64,000 bases of DNA from Ectobius pallidus. Lineage: Eukaryota > Arthropoda > Insecta > Blattodea > Ectobiidae. The stretch's first letter is position 1. The number at the start of each line of letters is the position of its first letter. The notes under the pieces were generated by a model, which saw only the letters and a program-made list of their open reading frames with translations, was not told the origin of the DNA and searched no databases. The position numbers were made by a program, and so were the translations under genes. The stretch lies in the NCBI GenBank assembly GCA_964059195.1, contig CAXKWD010000011.1, forward strand, positions 15,226,978-15,290,977, in the 5' to 3' direction. Shown here in pieces: positions 45,106 to 55,854 of the stretch.

Positions 45106-45817
45106 TGAGGTTCCCTTCTTAGAACGGCGAGACTTCAGAACACGTAGCAATAATGATTCCTCTGGAAATATATTTATCAATAGCAATGGTTCTAATTTTT
45201 AAAATTTTTTAAACCATGAAAATCAAGTTGAAAGTGACAGTGTTTTTATGGTTTTAAAAATTACTATTTAACATAAAAGGAACCAAAAGGATTACAGGCC
45301 AAATGAAAAAATTGCATGGATAACGCCTAGGCCCTAGATAGAGCTTTGCCGTCTTATCAAATTCGTCAGGATCCTATCTGGCACGGCAATCACACGAAGT
45401 TGGCATATTCTGATCAAAAGAAGTTGACAACTTATTCTAGCACGAGGTTAGCCCCCTAAAAATTGATTATTCTGAGTAGAGGAAGACGAAGTCAATCTTC
45501 AACGTTGTGGTTTCTTTATACAGAAGATCGACATCCAGCACACAGCCATGATGGTCCATTCACTTGAAAACCCTTTGTTTTAATTATGGGTCTCTGATCG
45601 GTCTTGACTATAAATGGACTTCACATTGGAGGAACTTATATGCATGTAGATGTAACGTCGTGGAGATATTTTAACGCTCCCCGTTCCAGGATACATCCTT
45701 CCAGCTTGAATTCAATTTAGTTTAGTTCGTTTAGTCTACTTTAAAGCGGGTCGGACAACCCTTTCACACATCTTCTTATATGGAAGATTTTCATAATCCA
45801 CAGATATACGGTGAATA
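45101..45817. other. intergenic, no gene recognised
   Basis: No coding frame or element ends recognised. Confidence 0.5.
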
Positions 45818-45825
45818 GTGATGAG

Positions 45826-46948
45826 TAGAGTTCGGATGTTTATGACCTAACTTACTTCCTTACTAACTCAATGGCAATAGACAATTCCTCAGCAAGCTAA
45901 AGGAATATTATCTATTTTATGGAACCCGAAGGTTCATTGCCGCGCTTACCTGAGTCCGCCATTCAACCCTATTCTTTGCTAACTCAATCCAATCATTCCC
46001 ATCAAATCCTACTTCCCTTAAATCCATTCCAAGATTGTCCTCCCACCTACGTCTAGGTCTTCCGCGTGGTCTTTTCCCTTCGGGTCTCCCAGTGAATACT
46101 TTTGAGATGTGTCTTTCCTCCCCATGCGTGCAACATGTCCAGCCCATTTCATCCTTCGCGATTTAATTACCCTTACTATATCCTGTGAAACGTACAGGTC
46201 ATGAAGCTCGTCGTTATGCAGTTTTCTCCCATCCCCATTTTCATCCCTTTTGGGCCCAAATATTTTTCTAAGCACCCTGTTTTCGAACACTCTTAAACTA
46301 TGTTCTTCCCGATCAGTAAGCGACTAGTTGCATATTTGCCCTTAAAATGACTAAATGTGACTCAAAGATCCTAAATACGACCTAATAAAATAACATATTT
46401 TCAAAAAAATAAATGTTTCAATTTAAAACGTTTAAAGACACTAAATTCTTACGTCGCATGAATTCAATCAGATAAACACTTTTTTAACAATTTTGGTTAT
46501 TTACAGTTTTATTTGGTATGAACTTATATTTAAAAAAATTTGCTCGCTTCATCAGCTCCAATTACTTGTAACATTTTATAGACCATGCGTGTCCCTATAA
46601 AATATTTACAATTGCATTAATTTTAAAATTTAAGTTTCTATTAATTTCGTATAAACATTAAATTTATTAAACAAATTTCAAATTTAACTTGACCATGTAG
46701 TACATACACTGTATAAAGCTGTGTAATATACTGTATCCTTTACCGAATTTATAATTGAAATATGACGTTAAATTACAAATATGGCCAAAATATGACCAAG
46801 ACCACAAAAAAGATCAAAATATGACTTTACATGAAAAATAAAAACGGTCGGTTAGGATAAGAAGCTTGTAATTCGTGTTTAATTTGTGTTTGCGGCAAGA
46901 ACGGAGGTCGGGATAAAAATATGACATATCATAAACATCCGAACCCTA
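45826..46948. mobile_element. hAT-like element, TAG(A/G)GTTCGGATGTTTATGA family, with nested LINE
   Basis: Ends TAGAGTTCGGATGTTTATGAC and, reverse-complemented, TAGGGTTCGGATGTTTATGA. Flanks gtgatgag (45818-45825) and cagatgag (46949-46956), 6 of 8. A LINE 3' end (45849-46318) is inserted just inside the left end. The rest contains repeated AAAATGAC, AAATATGACC and AAAATATGAC motifs. Without the LINE it would be about 650 bp, like its relatives. Confidence 0.8.
45849..46318 (-). pseudogene. LINE C-terminus and 3' UTR (AMNLRVP family), frameshifted
   Basis: The minus strand reads LTDREEHSLRVFENRVLRKIFGPKRDENG, then IVRVIKSRRMKWAGHVARMG, then after a frameshift near 46110 HISKVFTGRPEGKRPRGRPRRRWEDNL and VEWRTQVSAAMNLRVP-stop. 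This is the basic C-terminal tail of a non-LTR reverse transcriptase abundant in insects. It is followed by the same 3' UTR as 59035-59374 (AGCTTGCTGAGGAATTGTCT) and a (GTAA)-like tail. 5'-truncated and nested in the hAT-like element at 45826-46948. Confidence 0.85.
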
Positions 46949-46956
46949 CAGATGAG

Positions 46957-47953
46957 TTGTCCTGATTACCATTGACCACATGAGGCTCCAAAGCCGCCCA
47001 CCCGGATATTTACTCACCAAGCTTGCCAACAACACAAATTGCCATTTTAAGACCAACGCCATTGGAAATTCGACAACAATAGCCTCAATCCGGGATAAAA
47101 GTTTACAAGTCAAGTTTTCAGTGACTCAAGGCCGTAGAGACGAATATGGATAGGAAGTGTCAACCAGGCTACCAATACAGTGTTAATGAATAACACCGAA
47201 ATATTTTACCTGTGTATAGAGGGGACATAGATAAGACTTTTGCTCTCTGGATTCAATGTTTCCTGTGACAGCATAAAATCTCCCACGGCATGGCCACCAC
47301 TGAATTCTAACATTTGACAAAATGCAAAACGAAGGAACTTCGTTGTTAACACTTTAGCTATAAATAAAGAAACTAATGCAATGGCGGCCAGTCATGTGTT
47401 TATTCTGTAAATTTTGTAGATTATGGAAACTGTACATTATGATATAGCTGTTGATGAACGATTAAAAATCGGGGTTTTATCGATCACTAAGATTGCATAA
47501 AGTCAATTGAATTAAGATTTTATCCCTATTTCGCATAATTATAGACTTATGAGCACTGTAGCATAAAAAGTTTACGTCATAGAGCAAAAATTTCCCAATA
47601 AAAGTTGCTTCGCTATGTCCCCTCTATACACAGGTAAAAAATTTCAGTTTTATTCATTAACACCCTGTATATGCGCAAGGATCGAATATAGTTCTGGTTT
47701 AATGGACGTGAAGCTTATGGAAAATGTCATAAAACGAAAAGGGAGAAGAACAGTGGAGCTTAACCGATGGAAACTGAACCCTCGACCTCCATATATGCAT
47801 ATGAGTCTCGAACGCCAATTCAATTACATTACAACATACGCGACCCTTGTGTGGAGACGCAGTAATGGGGAATGCTTTCAGGAGGTATGAGGCAACATCG
47901 TCATGATTTGTCTACCATACTCACGCTATTTGCTACAGTTTTTATTAGCGATG
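46957..47953. other. intergenic, no gene recognised
   Basis: A 91-codon plus frame (47615-47890) has no recognisable domain, and its reading in non-repetitive DNA was not otherwise supported. Confidence 0.45.
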
Positions 47954-48379
47954 TATACCTCGATCGGTAAGACCTGAGCCAAACGGCTGCGCAGTACGCT
48001 ACGATGATGTAATCTACACTTGCCTGACAATCTCACGTGATGTTCCCTGCTGTACAGACCGTGTAAAAACATCTTAGTTAGCCTCACAGCATTCAACAGT
48101 GAAGACCCAACAGCGGTATCCTGTGAGTTACATACTATTATTTTAATATTTCATAACTATTCTGTGAGTTACATATCACTACTTTAATATTTCATAACTA
48201 AAAGAACAAATACTTTATTCACTTTATTTTTGTTTTCAATAGTTACGGGCTATTATGAACCGCATAGTTTGGAATGAATAATACCGTATATGTATTCTCT
48301 TCTGTCCCCAACTCCATTGCTACCGGCGGAAGATAAGCTATCTGCGCGTGTTTGGTTCAAGTCCTAGCGTCCCAGTTAT
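47954..48379. mobile_element. TIR element (ATCGGTAAGAC family), copy 2
   Basis: Shares with 36555-36942 the left segment (CGATCGGTAAGAC...GAGCCAAAC...GTGTAAAAACATCTTAGTTA) and the right segment (GGGCTATTATGAACCGCATA...GTGTTTGGTT...GTCCTAGCGTCC). The middle (about 48105-48245) is unrelated and holds its own 57 bp tandem duplication (TGTGAGTTACATA...ATTTCATAACTA). The left end pairs with the right end at about 24 of 32 positions. Confidence 0.6.
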
Positions 48380-48989
48380 ACTTGCGGCCATATGACGACG
48401 TGATATCCGGCTAACGTAGGCTACATTCCAAAGCTACCAGAAGGAAGACAGATGCCACATTTTACGCATCTTTAAGAATAAACCCTATATAAATTTGGCA
48501 GAGATCCTGGTAGAGTAAGTAGTACACAAGGGAAAAGTTTCGAGTCTGGTGATGTGAAATAAATGAGTGTTTTGGAAACTTTGTGTCCAGTAGCTTCACC
48601 TCAGTGGTGTGATTGTGGACCTTGCCAGCTTCACAACTCATCCTCGTGCCGCTGTTCATATTAAAACTCTCACTACATACATAAACTCCGCAATTCCACA
48701 ACAAAGTTTCAATATTTTAACTTTGCTTACAGCTCCGTTCGCATTGACAATTAGACTGTTGTTCAGTCTTTTATACTATGATAAGCTAATACCGAAGACG
48801 AGTAACAGTTCTATCGTGGATAGTAACAATGAGGAGTTATGAAATTGTGTTTGTTGTAATGTACAAAAATCGGTTTTATAATTTGACATAATGAACCAAT
48901 TATTCCTTGTTTTACAATTTATAGTACAGTAATTTTATAATAAATGAAATCTGTACTTCATGACTGACAATTTATTATCAAATTTAAGT
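48380..48989. other. intergenic, no gene recognised
   Basis: Overlapping 77- and 80-codon frames on opposite strands (48462-48842) have no motif I can name. Confidence 0.4.
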
Positions 48990-49495
48990 TATAGTCAGAG
49001 TATTATTAGTATTTATGTACAGTAAGACGACGGCACACATTTCAAGGTGTTTCTCAGAACAAAATATGGACACGTCCAGGATTTTGTAGGTAAAATTTGT
49101 CTTAAGATAGATGACAACTCCCCACAAGAATAAACACTACGATTAAAAGAACAAGCACACACATAACCATGAAGTATTTCAAGGTGACTGTTATTTACAC
49201 TACACCAATGTTCCGATACACAGAAACATGAGATGTTTTCATTTATAAACTCCTTTAATTCATTCAGTTTATTCAAAATTGAGAGATAAAATCGTAAACA
49301 CAGTTCCAGTATGCAAAGAGCCATACGTATTTAGCGATCTGTTCGTAATTCCCTGTGGCAAAGTGGACTCTAGTCGTTTGGCTTCGATTTGAAAGCATGA
49401 AAAACTTCCTTACACCAATGTTCTTGAGCCAAATATCAGGATTCAAAGTAGTATCAAGATCGTGTTCATAAACATCCACTCTAAATGATTAATAA
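48990..49495 (-). pseudogene. CR1-like LINE ORF2 start: truncated endonuclease domain
   Basis: Two frames cover the beginning of ORF2. The second contains NKLNELKEFINENISCFCVSEHW, with the catalytic Glu of an APE-type endonuclease (SEHW), then a GYVCACSFNRS segment. The first nearby frame (49273-49479) gives its N-terminal lead. Everything after about residue 100, including the reverse transcriptase, is missing. It lies directly downstream of the ORF1 remnant at 49691-50430 on the same strand. Confidence 0.65.
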
Positions 49496-49690
49496 ATGTT
49501 CGGCTGTCTGGAAGATACAGCATTTTAATAGACAACAGCCAGTTCAGGTTTCAGAGAATCTAAGAGTTGGTCAGATTCAGCATCCGGAGGGAGACGATAG
49601 ACATGTAATGAACTTGTCTTCGGAACACCTTATAACTTGTTATTAATTTAGTCAGTTTTAGTTCTTACAGCAGTTTTAGTAGTCTTCTTA

Positions 49691-50430
49691 TTAAGGCTCA
49701 CAACATGAGCAAATTAAGCTTTTTTCTTGTACTGTCTCTGAAGCTGGATAAACTGGTGCTTTGACAATGTCTGCGTCCCCTTTTTTTTCTAGAAGCTTGG
49801 GAATCAGAAGCTCTAATTTCACTTTTACTTCGAAGTATAGAATTATTTTTAACATTAGAATGGGGATTAAAGGGAGAGGTAAAACTACGAAAAAAAAGAA
49901 AGAAAAGAAAGAATGGGGATTAATTAATTTGCTTTGCACGGGCGTCTTTTCTTCAGCACTCTCTTCACTAGAATCAGATGTTCGGTTAAACCTTACGGTA
50001 GAAGACGTTAGGAGATGGATATGCTTGTTTAGCAAAGCATTCTTTTCTCTCAACTCACAAATCAATTGATCTTTCTGAAGTAACAGTTGATCCTTCTGAA
50101 ATAAAATATATTTAAAAATCTTTATGTCAATTTTATTATTGCAGTCCGTCAACTCTGAAAGGGATTCGCATAATGATTCATCGACACTGGTTAAGTTAGT
50201 ATCAACACTTTGAATCACAACACTTAACGATGGTTTCGTCAATAATTTTGACATTGCATAATTTTCCACAGCATTGATGGAAAATGTTGTTACAATCGTT
50301 ACATTTAATGCCGGATACAACTCTTTGTCGACAGCGTTTGCATTTTGACACAGCTATTGATGGCGAACTATCACTGTCGTTACTGATGGAGCACGTCTGT
50401 GCTCAACGGCTGCCAAGACTAGACTCGAAT
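49691..50430 (-). pseudogene. CR1-like LINE ORF1: PHD-type zinc finger plus coiled coil, frameshifted
   Basis: From 50415 on the minus strand the frame reads SSPSIAVSKCKRCRQRVVSG, then IKCNDCNNIFHQCCGKLCNV, then IIDETIVKCCDSKC and a stop. This is a C4-H-C3-like PHD pattern. A shift near 50205 moves into a long open frame with VDESLCESLSELTD, a heptad-like coiled coil (LLLQKDQLICELREKNALL) and a Ser/Glu-rich region. PHD plus coiled coil is the usual ORF1 layout of CR1/L2-type LINEs; it binds the element RNA. The 209-codon frame in this region begins out of frame within the zinc finger, so its Met is not the real start. Confidence 0.7.
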
Positions 50431-51042
50431 GGCCTCCCTCCAGAGGACTCTGTGTTCAGGATTTTCAACCTGAAAAGTTGTTTAGTATAAGCAATTTAAT
50501 TTTAATGACTAGGGCTATCTAGTCATACTTCTAGTCGGTGATACTTCGATAATCCAATCCAGTGACTGGCATTAAATGTTAATACTTTATTATAGTGTTA
50601 TTGGTTCAGACCTCGGAAGTTACTGCCGCCGACGTTTACCTTTGACTTAATTTTAAAAACCCTATGCCTATCAATTGTTTATTTTTTCTTATCGCAGGAA
50701 AGACGCATTATTTTGTCTCTATCTGAAAACCATAAATATTCCGACAATAAATTTGAAGATTAGCCATTGTAGGATAATATAGTAACATAGCAATAAAAAG
50801 TTTTGAATAACACTTTAAAAGCAAACCGTAGTCAAATTTATTCTCGTTATAATCTGATATGCTTATCAGTAGTCACATTCTGTGCACTGTAATATTCTAT
50901 TGTGTTTAATATTTAGCTTAATGTTTTACATATCTTAATTCAAATAGGCCTATAAGTATTCCACACAGTGATCTTACAATAATGAGATAAAACAGAACGT
51001 AATTTTCACGCAAAGGGACAAAACAGCCATGGTCAGGCTATA
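50431..51042. other. intergenic, may include LINE 5' leader
   Basis: The part near 50431-50500 may be the 5' leader of the LINE whose ORF1 lies at 49691-50430. Nothing else recognised. Confidence 0.45.
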
Positions 51043-51135
51043 GTGTTTAAACACGGAACCGGGAATAAGAAAGAGATAAAAGCGTAAATGGTGTTATTAT
51101 TATTATTGTTATTATTATTTTTATTATTATTGTTA

Positions 51136-51191
<56 letters not shown>

Positions 51192-51285
51192 GTGTTTAAA
51201 CACGGAACTGGGAATAAGAAAGAGGTAAAAGCGTAAATGGTGTTGTTATTGTTATTATTATTATTATTTCTGTCATTATTACAAC
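51043..51285. repeat. 149 bp tandem duplication with (ATT)n arrays
   Basis: GTGTTTAAACACGGAAC(C/T)G and about 40 further bases occur at 51043 and again at 51192, each followed by (ATT)n/(GTT)n. The first array (about 51094-51191) is the longer. Two or three substitutions separate the copies. Confidence 0.85.
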
Positions 51286-51476
51286 ATTATTATTGTAAAG
51301 TTTTAATTGGTTTCTCTTCCCTGCACCATATCTGGCTGATCGAATATTTTCAATTTTTGGTGAACCATTTGTTAAATTATTGCCGGCACACAAATACTGT
51401 CTTTGAATAACATTGCAACCACACTACTATCGCTCAGCTATTTTCTTCTTCTTCTTCTTCTTTAGAATGAGTTTTA

Positions 51477-51719
51477 TTCATTCTTGTGTCCGACTTTAGC
51501 GCTGTGTAACAAATAGTTGAATAAAAACACTTTCTTCAACGCACTTTATTTACCTTAGTAAACTTCTGGACGGCCGTTTCGCAGGTGGTGTTCCTGCATC
51601 ATCAGCAGAGTGTCAACTGAGGTCTCTGGAGCAGGTGTTTGTGAGGGTGTCTGCGAAACGGCCGTCCAGAAGTTTACTAAGGTAAATAAAGTGCGTTGAA
51701 GAAAGTGTTTTTATTCAAC
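51477..51719 (-). mobile_element. Penelope-like element, inverted pLTR pair
   Basis: Flanked by a perfect 11 bp duplication aatgagtttta (51466-51476 and 51720-51730). The left two-thirds is a minus-strand pLTR, including a complete hammerhead (51562-51611) and the TTGAATAAAAACACTTTC end. The right part (51651-51719) is a plus-strand partial pLTR starting inside hammerhead stem II. No coding sequence is left. Its terminal sequence matches the 6496-6933 copy almost base for base. Confidence 0.85.
51562..51611 (-). ncRNA. type I hammerhead ribozyme in PLE terminal repeat, minus strand
   Basis: Reading the minus strand: ACTCTG, CTGATGA (51605-51599), stem II GCAGG/CCTGC with a 7 nt loop, GAAA, the short stem ACGGCCGT, GTC with predicted cleavage after the base at 51569, then CAGAAGT closing stem I. 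Identical to the 6833-6882 motif. Confidence 0.85.
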
Positions 51720-51730
51720 AATGAGTTTTA

Positions 51731-52140
51731 CCTCCCCCTTATAGGGAAGTTTTTACATCTCCAATGATGCACTTACTTTATTGTATCGCAGTGTACTATC
51801 ATTTTTAGATTTTTCCTTTTCTATAACCCCAGCTTATATATTCAACGTGAGAATTCCCAGTTGTCCATGTCTGTCACAAACACATTCCCTGCTGTCGTTA
51901 CCGCTGGTTTAAATATGAGACTCTTAATGAATGTAATTATCTTCTAAGCTATTCTCTAAAATTACCTTATAAGACAATGTAGTATCCTTACAAAATACCT
52001 TAATGGAACAAATGATTTGTTTTCATAAGTCGTTAAGTAAGGGTTTTAAAAATAAGTCCAAACTTAAACACATACAGACCTATACTGAGACATCTTGGTG
52101 AGGCAAGTTCCTTGTCTCGTTCGCGGAAGATATCAAACCT
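51731..52140. other. intergenic, no gene recognised
   Basis: Nothing recognised. TACCTCCCCCTTATAGGG at 51730 resembles short segments near 145 and 16750. Confidence 0.45.
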
Positions 52141-52144
52141 ATAT

Positions 52145-54127
52145 GAGGCCCTTAGAATAGCATAGGCGTATGCGCCAAATGCTACTTCTGAGAAAAACGC
52201 GATTAAAGTTTCGCAAATTATTACACAGAGGCGTATGCGCCAAAAGCTAGTATCACACTGAAAAACATCTACATACACATTAATATGTTCGATAAAAATA
52301 TTGTACAATATTAAAAAGTGAGCCATCAGGCATTAGTACTGTAAATTGTGATGATAATTGTGATTTTACAGATATTCTAGACTGTTTAACACTAATTTTA
52401 CTAGAAATTTCAACAGAGCCTCGTTTGCCAGTGCTTTCATCCAAAAGGTACATTGAAGCAGTTCTGTCCTTATATTGTGGATACCAAAATTATAAGTCCA
52501 CAACTTTCTCTTGTAAAATTGGATACCGGAATTTATTTTTGGCGTTGGAAGTGTCTGTTGCATATCTATGGCAATGGCAGCAACTGTAGGATCCTTGTTA
52601 TCAGCTATCTGCTTTATCAGTGTATGTGCCACCTTGGCTCTACATTCATGCAAAGTCATTTCTTGTTTTAATTTTTTTATCTCTTCAGAATCTGTATCTT
52701 CTCTCATCGTCTCCAGTGGTGTTTTGTCACAATAGTTACAGGTATCAGACTTCGGAGGTGCAAATCCAAGATTAAATTCAGAGTTGAAAATGTGGCGGTA
52801 GAATGATTCAGAAACTGGGCGATCTTCAGCATGATTTTCAACAATCCAGTCACAATAAGCTTCGTACATTTTGGAGATATTTAAATCAGAGGCCAAGTAT
52901 TTCCTGTGTGGACTTTTAGCTCTGCTATAATGACTGGTTAAAGCAGGGAAACTGTTAATATGTGCGATTACTTTTTCTCTGTCTGAATCAGGCACTCTTC
53001 TAGTCTGTTCTTGATGGCCACGATTATCTTTATCAATGGTCCCTGTTCCTGTAACTTTGTCACGAACAGTATGCAGTCTTTTTTTTTCACTCGATCCATG
53101 CATGTTCCGAAAAGCTACTGCGCAAACATTGTATTCATTATTTTCATGAATAACTTTATAAACTACTGTGCGCAATCTGCGAGAAGGCCTATCAGTTACA
53201 CGAGATCTTTTCACATACACACTTGTCATAAGTTTATTTAAATAGCTGTTCTGTAGGTTGTAATCCCCTATTTCCCAAAATTCTCTAAATTTTTCGTCAA
53301 TTTTATCTCGACCCACTTTCTCAAAACAACCACACCAACACGGAGGCCCTACTTCTTTCCTCTTGAAAACATTTTTTGTTTTTACACTGACATATTCTTC
53401 ACCTGTATTTCTCTTCTTCCTGGCTACATTTGTTTTCCATTTGTCTTTCTGAATGCTGCGTTTTCTAGGACGACTTACATGATGAGAAGTAGAGTCACTG
53501 TCTGTATCACTCATTGTTTGTGCTTAATATACTAAAGTGAAAAATCTAAAGTACGAATTTGATTTCTGTCATTGATATGGTTAAAACACTAATTTTAAAA
53601 CTCAGTAAATAAAAATTACTGCGAGCACTGCAAGACACCGAGAATGCGTGTTATCACTATCTTTTAAAGCCAAAGACTGAACGAGAAACTACACTTTTAA
53701 ACAGATACCACCATACAGGAAAGATTCAAATCCAGACAAAAACTAATAACAAGAAAAATCCATTAAAATTGCTAAGGAAATTATGAGGGTTGAAGGATAT
53801 AAAACAAACAGCACCCCTGTTAAGTGATGAACTGATGATACATTTGTTGCTCCATACTGTTCAAGAGCTGCATGTCTTAGCATAGCGACCGGCCGGCCGG
53901 CGCGGCGCGGAAGGCTGGCTCATACGCCTTTGCTATTCTCGAGATTTAGCTGGAGCACGTAAGGTTGAAAATCATGTTATATTCAAATGGAAATTTCGTT
54001 CGTATCCAAGGCGTATCAATCATTCACACTAAGCAGACATGAAAGAGTATAAGTCATAGTATATGTTGCAAGAAAAAACAAAAAAAACGAACTTTGGCGC
54101 ATACGCCTCTGCTATTCTAAGGGCCTC
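52145..54127 (-). mobile_element. Sola-like DNA transposon, 1.98 kb
   Basis: Ends GAGGCCCTTAGAATAGCATA and, reverse-complemented, GAGGCCCTTAGAATAGCAGA, continuing GGCGTATGCGCCAAA: 34 of 35 paired. Flanked by the 4 bp duplication atat (52141-52144 and 54128-54131). The GAGGCGTATGCGCCAAAAGC motif recurs at about 52228, and related CATACGCC/GGCGTAT motifs occur near 53920-54015, probable transposase-binding sites. It carries the N-terminal half of a transposase on the minus strand. The 4 bp duplication and protein type suggest Sola; the name should be confirmed. Confidence 0.8.
52366..53514 (-). pseudogene. Sola-like transposase, N-terminal ~350 residues, truncated
   Basis: A 382-residue open frame starts with an acidic/Ser segment, then a basic motif RKRSIQKDKWKTNVARKKR (about 18-35). 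A Cys cluster PPCWCGC (57-63), SESFYRHIFN (235-244), a Cys pair CNYC (259-262), and a predicted helix (280-302) follow. AIAIDMQQTLPTP (314-326) has a candidate first catalytic Asp at 317, then FYKRKLWTYNFGIHN (333-347). From about residue 350 the frame is shifted: the neighbouring frame continues with LLDESTGKRGS, the expected next block. The downstream catalytic segment (compare YADGCPGQNK at about 39285) is absent. A deletion derivative, unable to transpose itself. Confidence 0.75.
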
Positions 54128-54131
54128 ATAT

Positions 54132-55844
54132 ATGCAATTTCACAGGCTTTTGTTTCCGAGTTAATGCTTTACAGTCTATACAGAAGCACAGACGAACATA
54201 CCTTTTACGTAATCGTTTTTTTGCAAATGGAGCAAGAAATATGTGTTTCTGGTGAATGCTATATCTAATTTCTATGTCCACTTTGTAATAAGGAAGAAAA
54301 TACGAGACATATCATGTTAGAGTGCAAAGAAACGGAAATATTTTTTAAAATATTTATTGTTAGTATATGCTTGAGGAAGAATTTAAAGTAATAAACATTG
54401 TGTAAGACAAAAAATGATAATTAATTTTTAGAAACTTGGGAATTTTTTATTTAAAGTAAAAAAAAGAAATGGGCAATAAATGAAGAAATCAATGGGATTA
54501 GAGAATAATGTAGATATTTTTGTTTCTCTTGTAACTTTGTATTTATCTTTACGTTCCTTGAAAGTTGTGGTAAATAATGTTTTTTTCCTATTTAAAGAAT
54601 TCTTTGGTAAGTACAAGTACAACTGCTTTTTGCTATTTCTTAAATCTGTAAAGAAATTTTAGTAAGTATATAAGACTCTTCCAATTAAAGGAGCTCTGCG
54701 GCAAATCAGAAATGTAACCGAGACCTCCTATTTGAGTGTTTATGAATGATGGTGATACATAATTTCAGAGTATATTGCAATAGTACTTCTACAGTGTTTT
54801 GCAAATGACAAGCCCTATGTCCTTCAACTGCATAGATACGCGGTCCAATCAGAGACGGCGAGACGGAGGGAAGACTCTTACTGCTAGCGGCAGTCTTTTA
54901 GCCCGTACACGTGATTGGCGGTGAAGGAAAAGGCTTCTCATATGAAAAATACTTTAGAGCAGGTGTTTTCCACTGGTGGTCCGCGAAAGGCCATTTCTTG
55001 CAGCCCGGAAAGTCAGAAAATGTATTAATTTAATAATATTGTTATATTAAAACATAATTAATAGGTGGTCAGTGTTACTGAAATAAATTTTAGGTATCTA
55101 AATTTAATTTAAAATTCCACTGCTTTTAATTCCTAATTTCAGAAATTCTGGTCAATTTAAGTACTCTATTCAGATATTTTGAGTGAAATACTGGTGCATG
55201 ATGCAAGCAAAAATAAGTTTACTTCAAAACTTCTTTAAAATATCTTTAAAGAAGCGAAGTTATTTATAAATTTTATTTTATTTTCAGCTCATTATTTGAA
55301 TTGGTATAATTTTATTCTCGAAAAATTGTACAGTCTGCCGGGCATTTTTGAACCCAGAAATGCGTTAGTGGACCATGCAGAAATTGTTAAATGAAGAAGT
55401 AAAGGGACTGAATACCCAGCAAGATCTGTAATAATTTTGTTACTGTATGAAATCACATAAGGGTTAACTTATAACTTTCCAGAACCAAGTGTAGCAATGA
55501 CCTGCACGCTGCTTGGTATTTAGGTGAGAACAGTTCGGTCCTGGCATTTTTGTTATAAGGTCAATTGAAGAGACTGTTTCTTCAGACGCATTACATAACA
55601 ACGCTGTTTATCAAGCGCCCGAAATACACTCACAAATATTTGTCAACTTAACTTGTTTCCAGTAACAGCTCTCCACTCCGCTGCGTAAATAGGAGCTCCG
55701 GACCGACTATCCTGCAAGGATGCTCTAACAAATCACATCCAGGTATTATGGGATTCTATTATATCGTATTCTTGAAACATCAGGCCCACATCCAACTTTG
55801 TATCCTGCATTAATACATTTCAAGTCTATGAGAGACTTAAAATT
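54132..55844. other. intergenic, no gene recognised
   Basis: A CAGGTGTTTTCCACTGGTGGTCCGCG segment at 54960 resembles hAT ends like that at 41017, but no matching partner end was found. Short frames on both strands at 54428-54662 have no motif. Confidence 0.45.
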
Positions 55845-55854
55845 TTGTTGGTTA

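Noticed and set aside
52453..53241. Plus-strand frames of 72-76 codons opposite the Sola-like transposase
   Set aside because: Antisense shadows with no motif of their own.
54960..55380. Possible hAT element starting CAGGTGTTTTCCACTGGTGG
   Set aside because: No inverted partner end or 8 bp duplication found; similarity to the 41017 element covers only a short segment.
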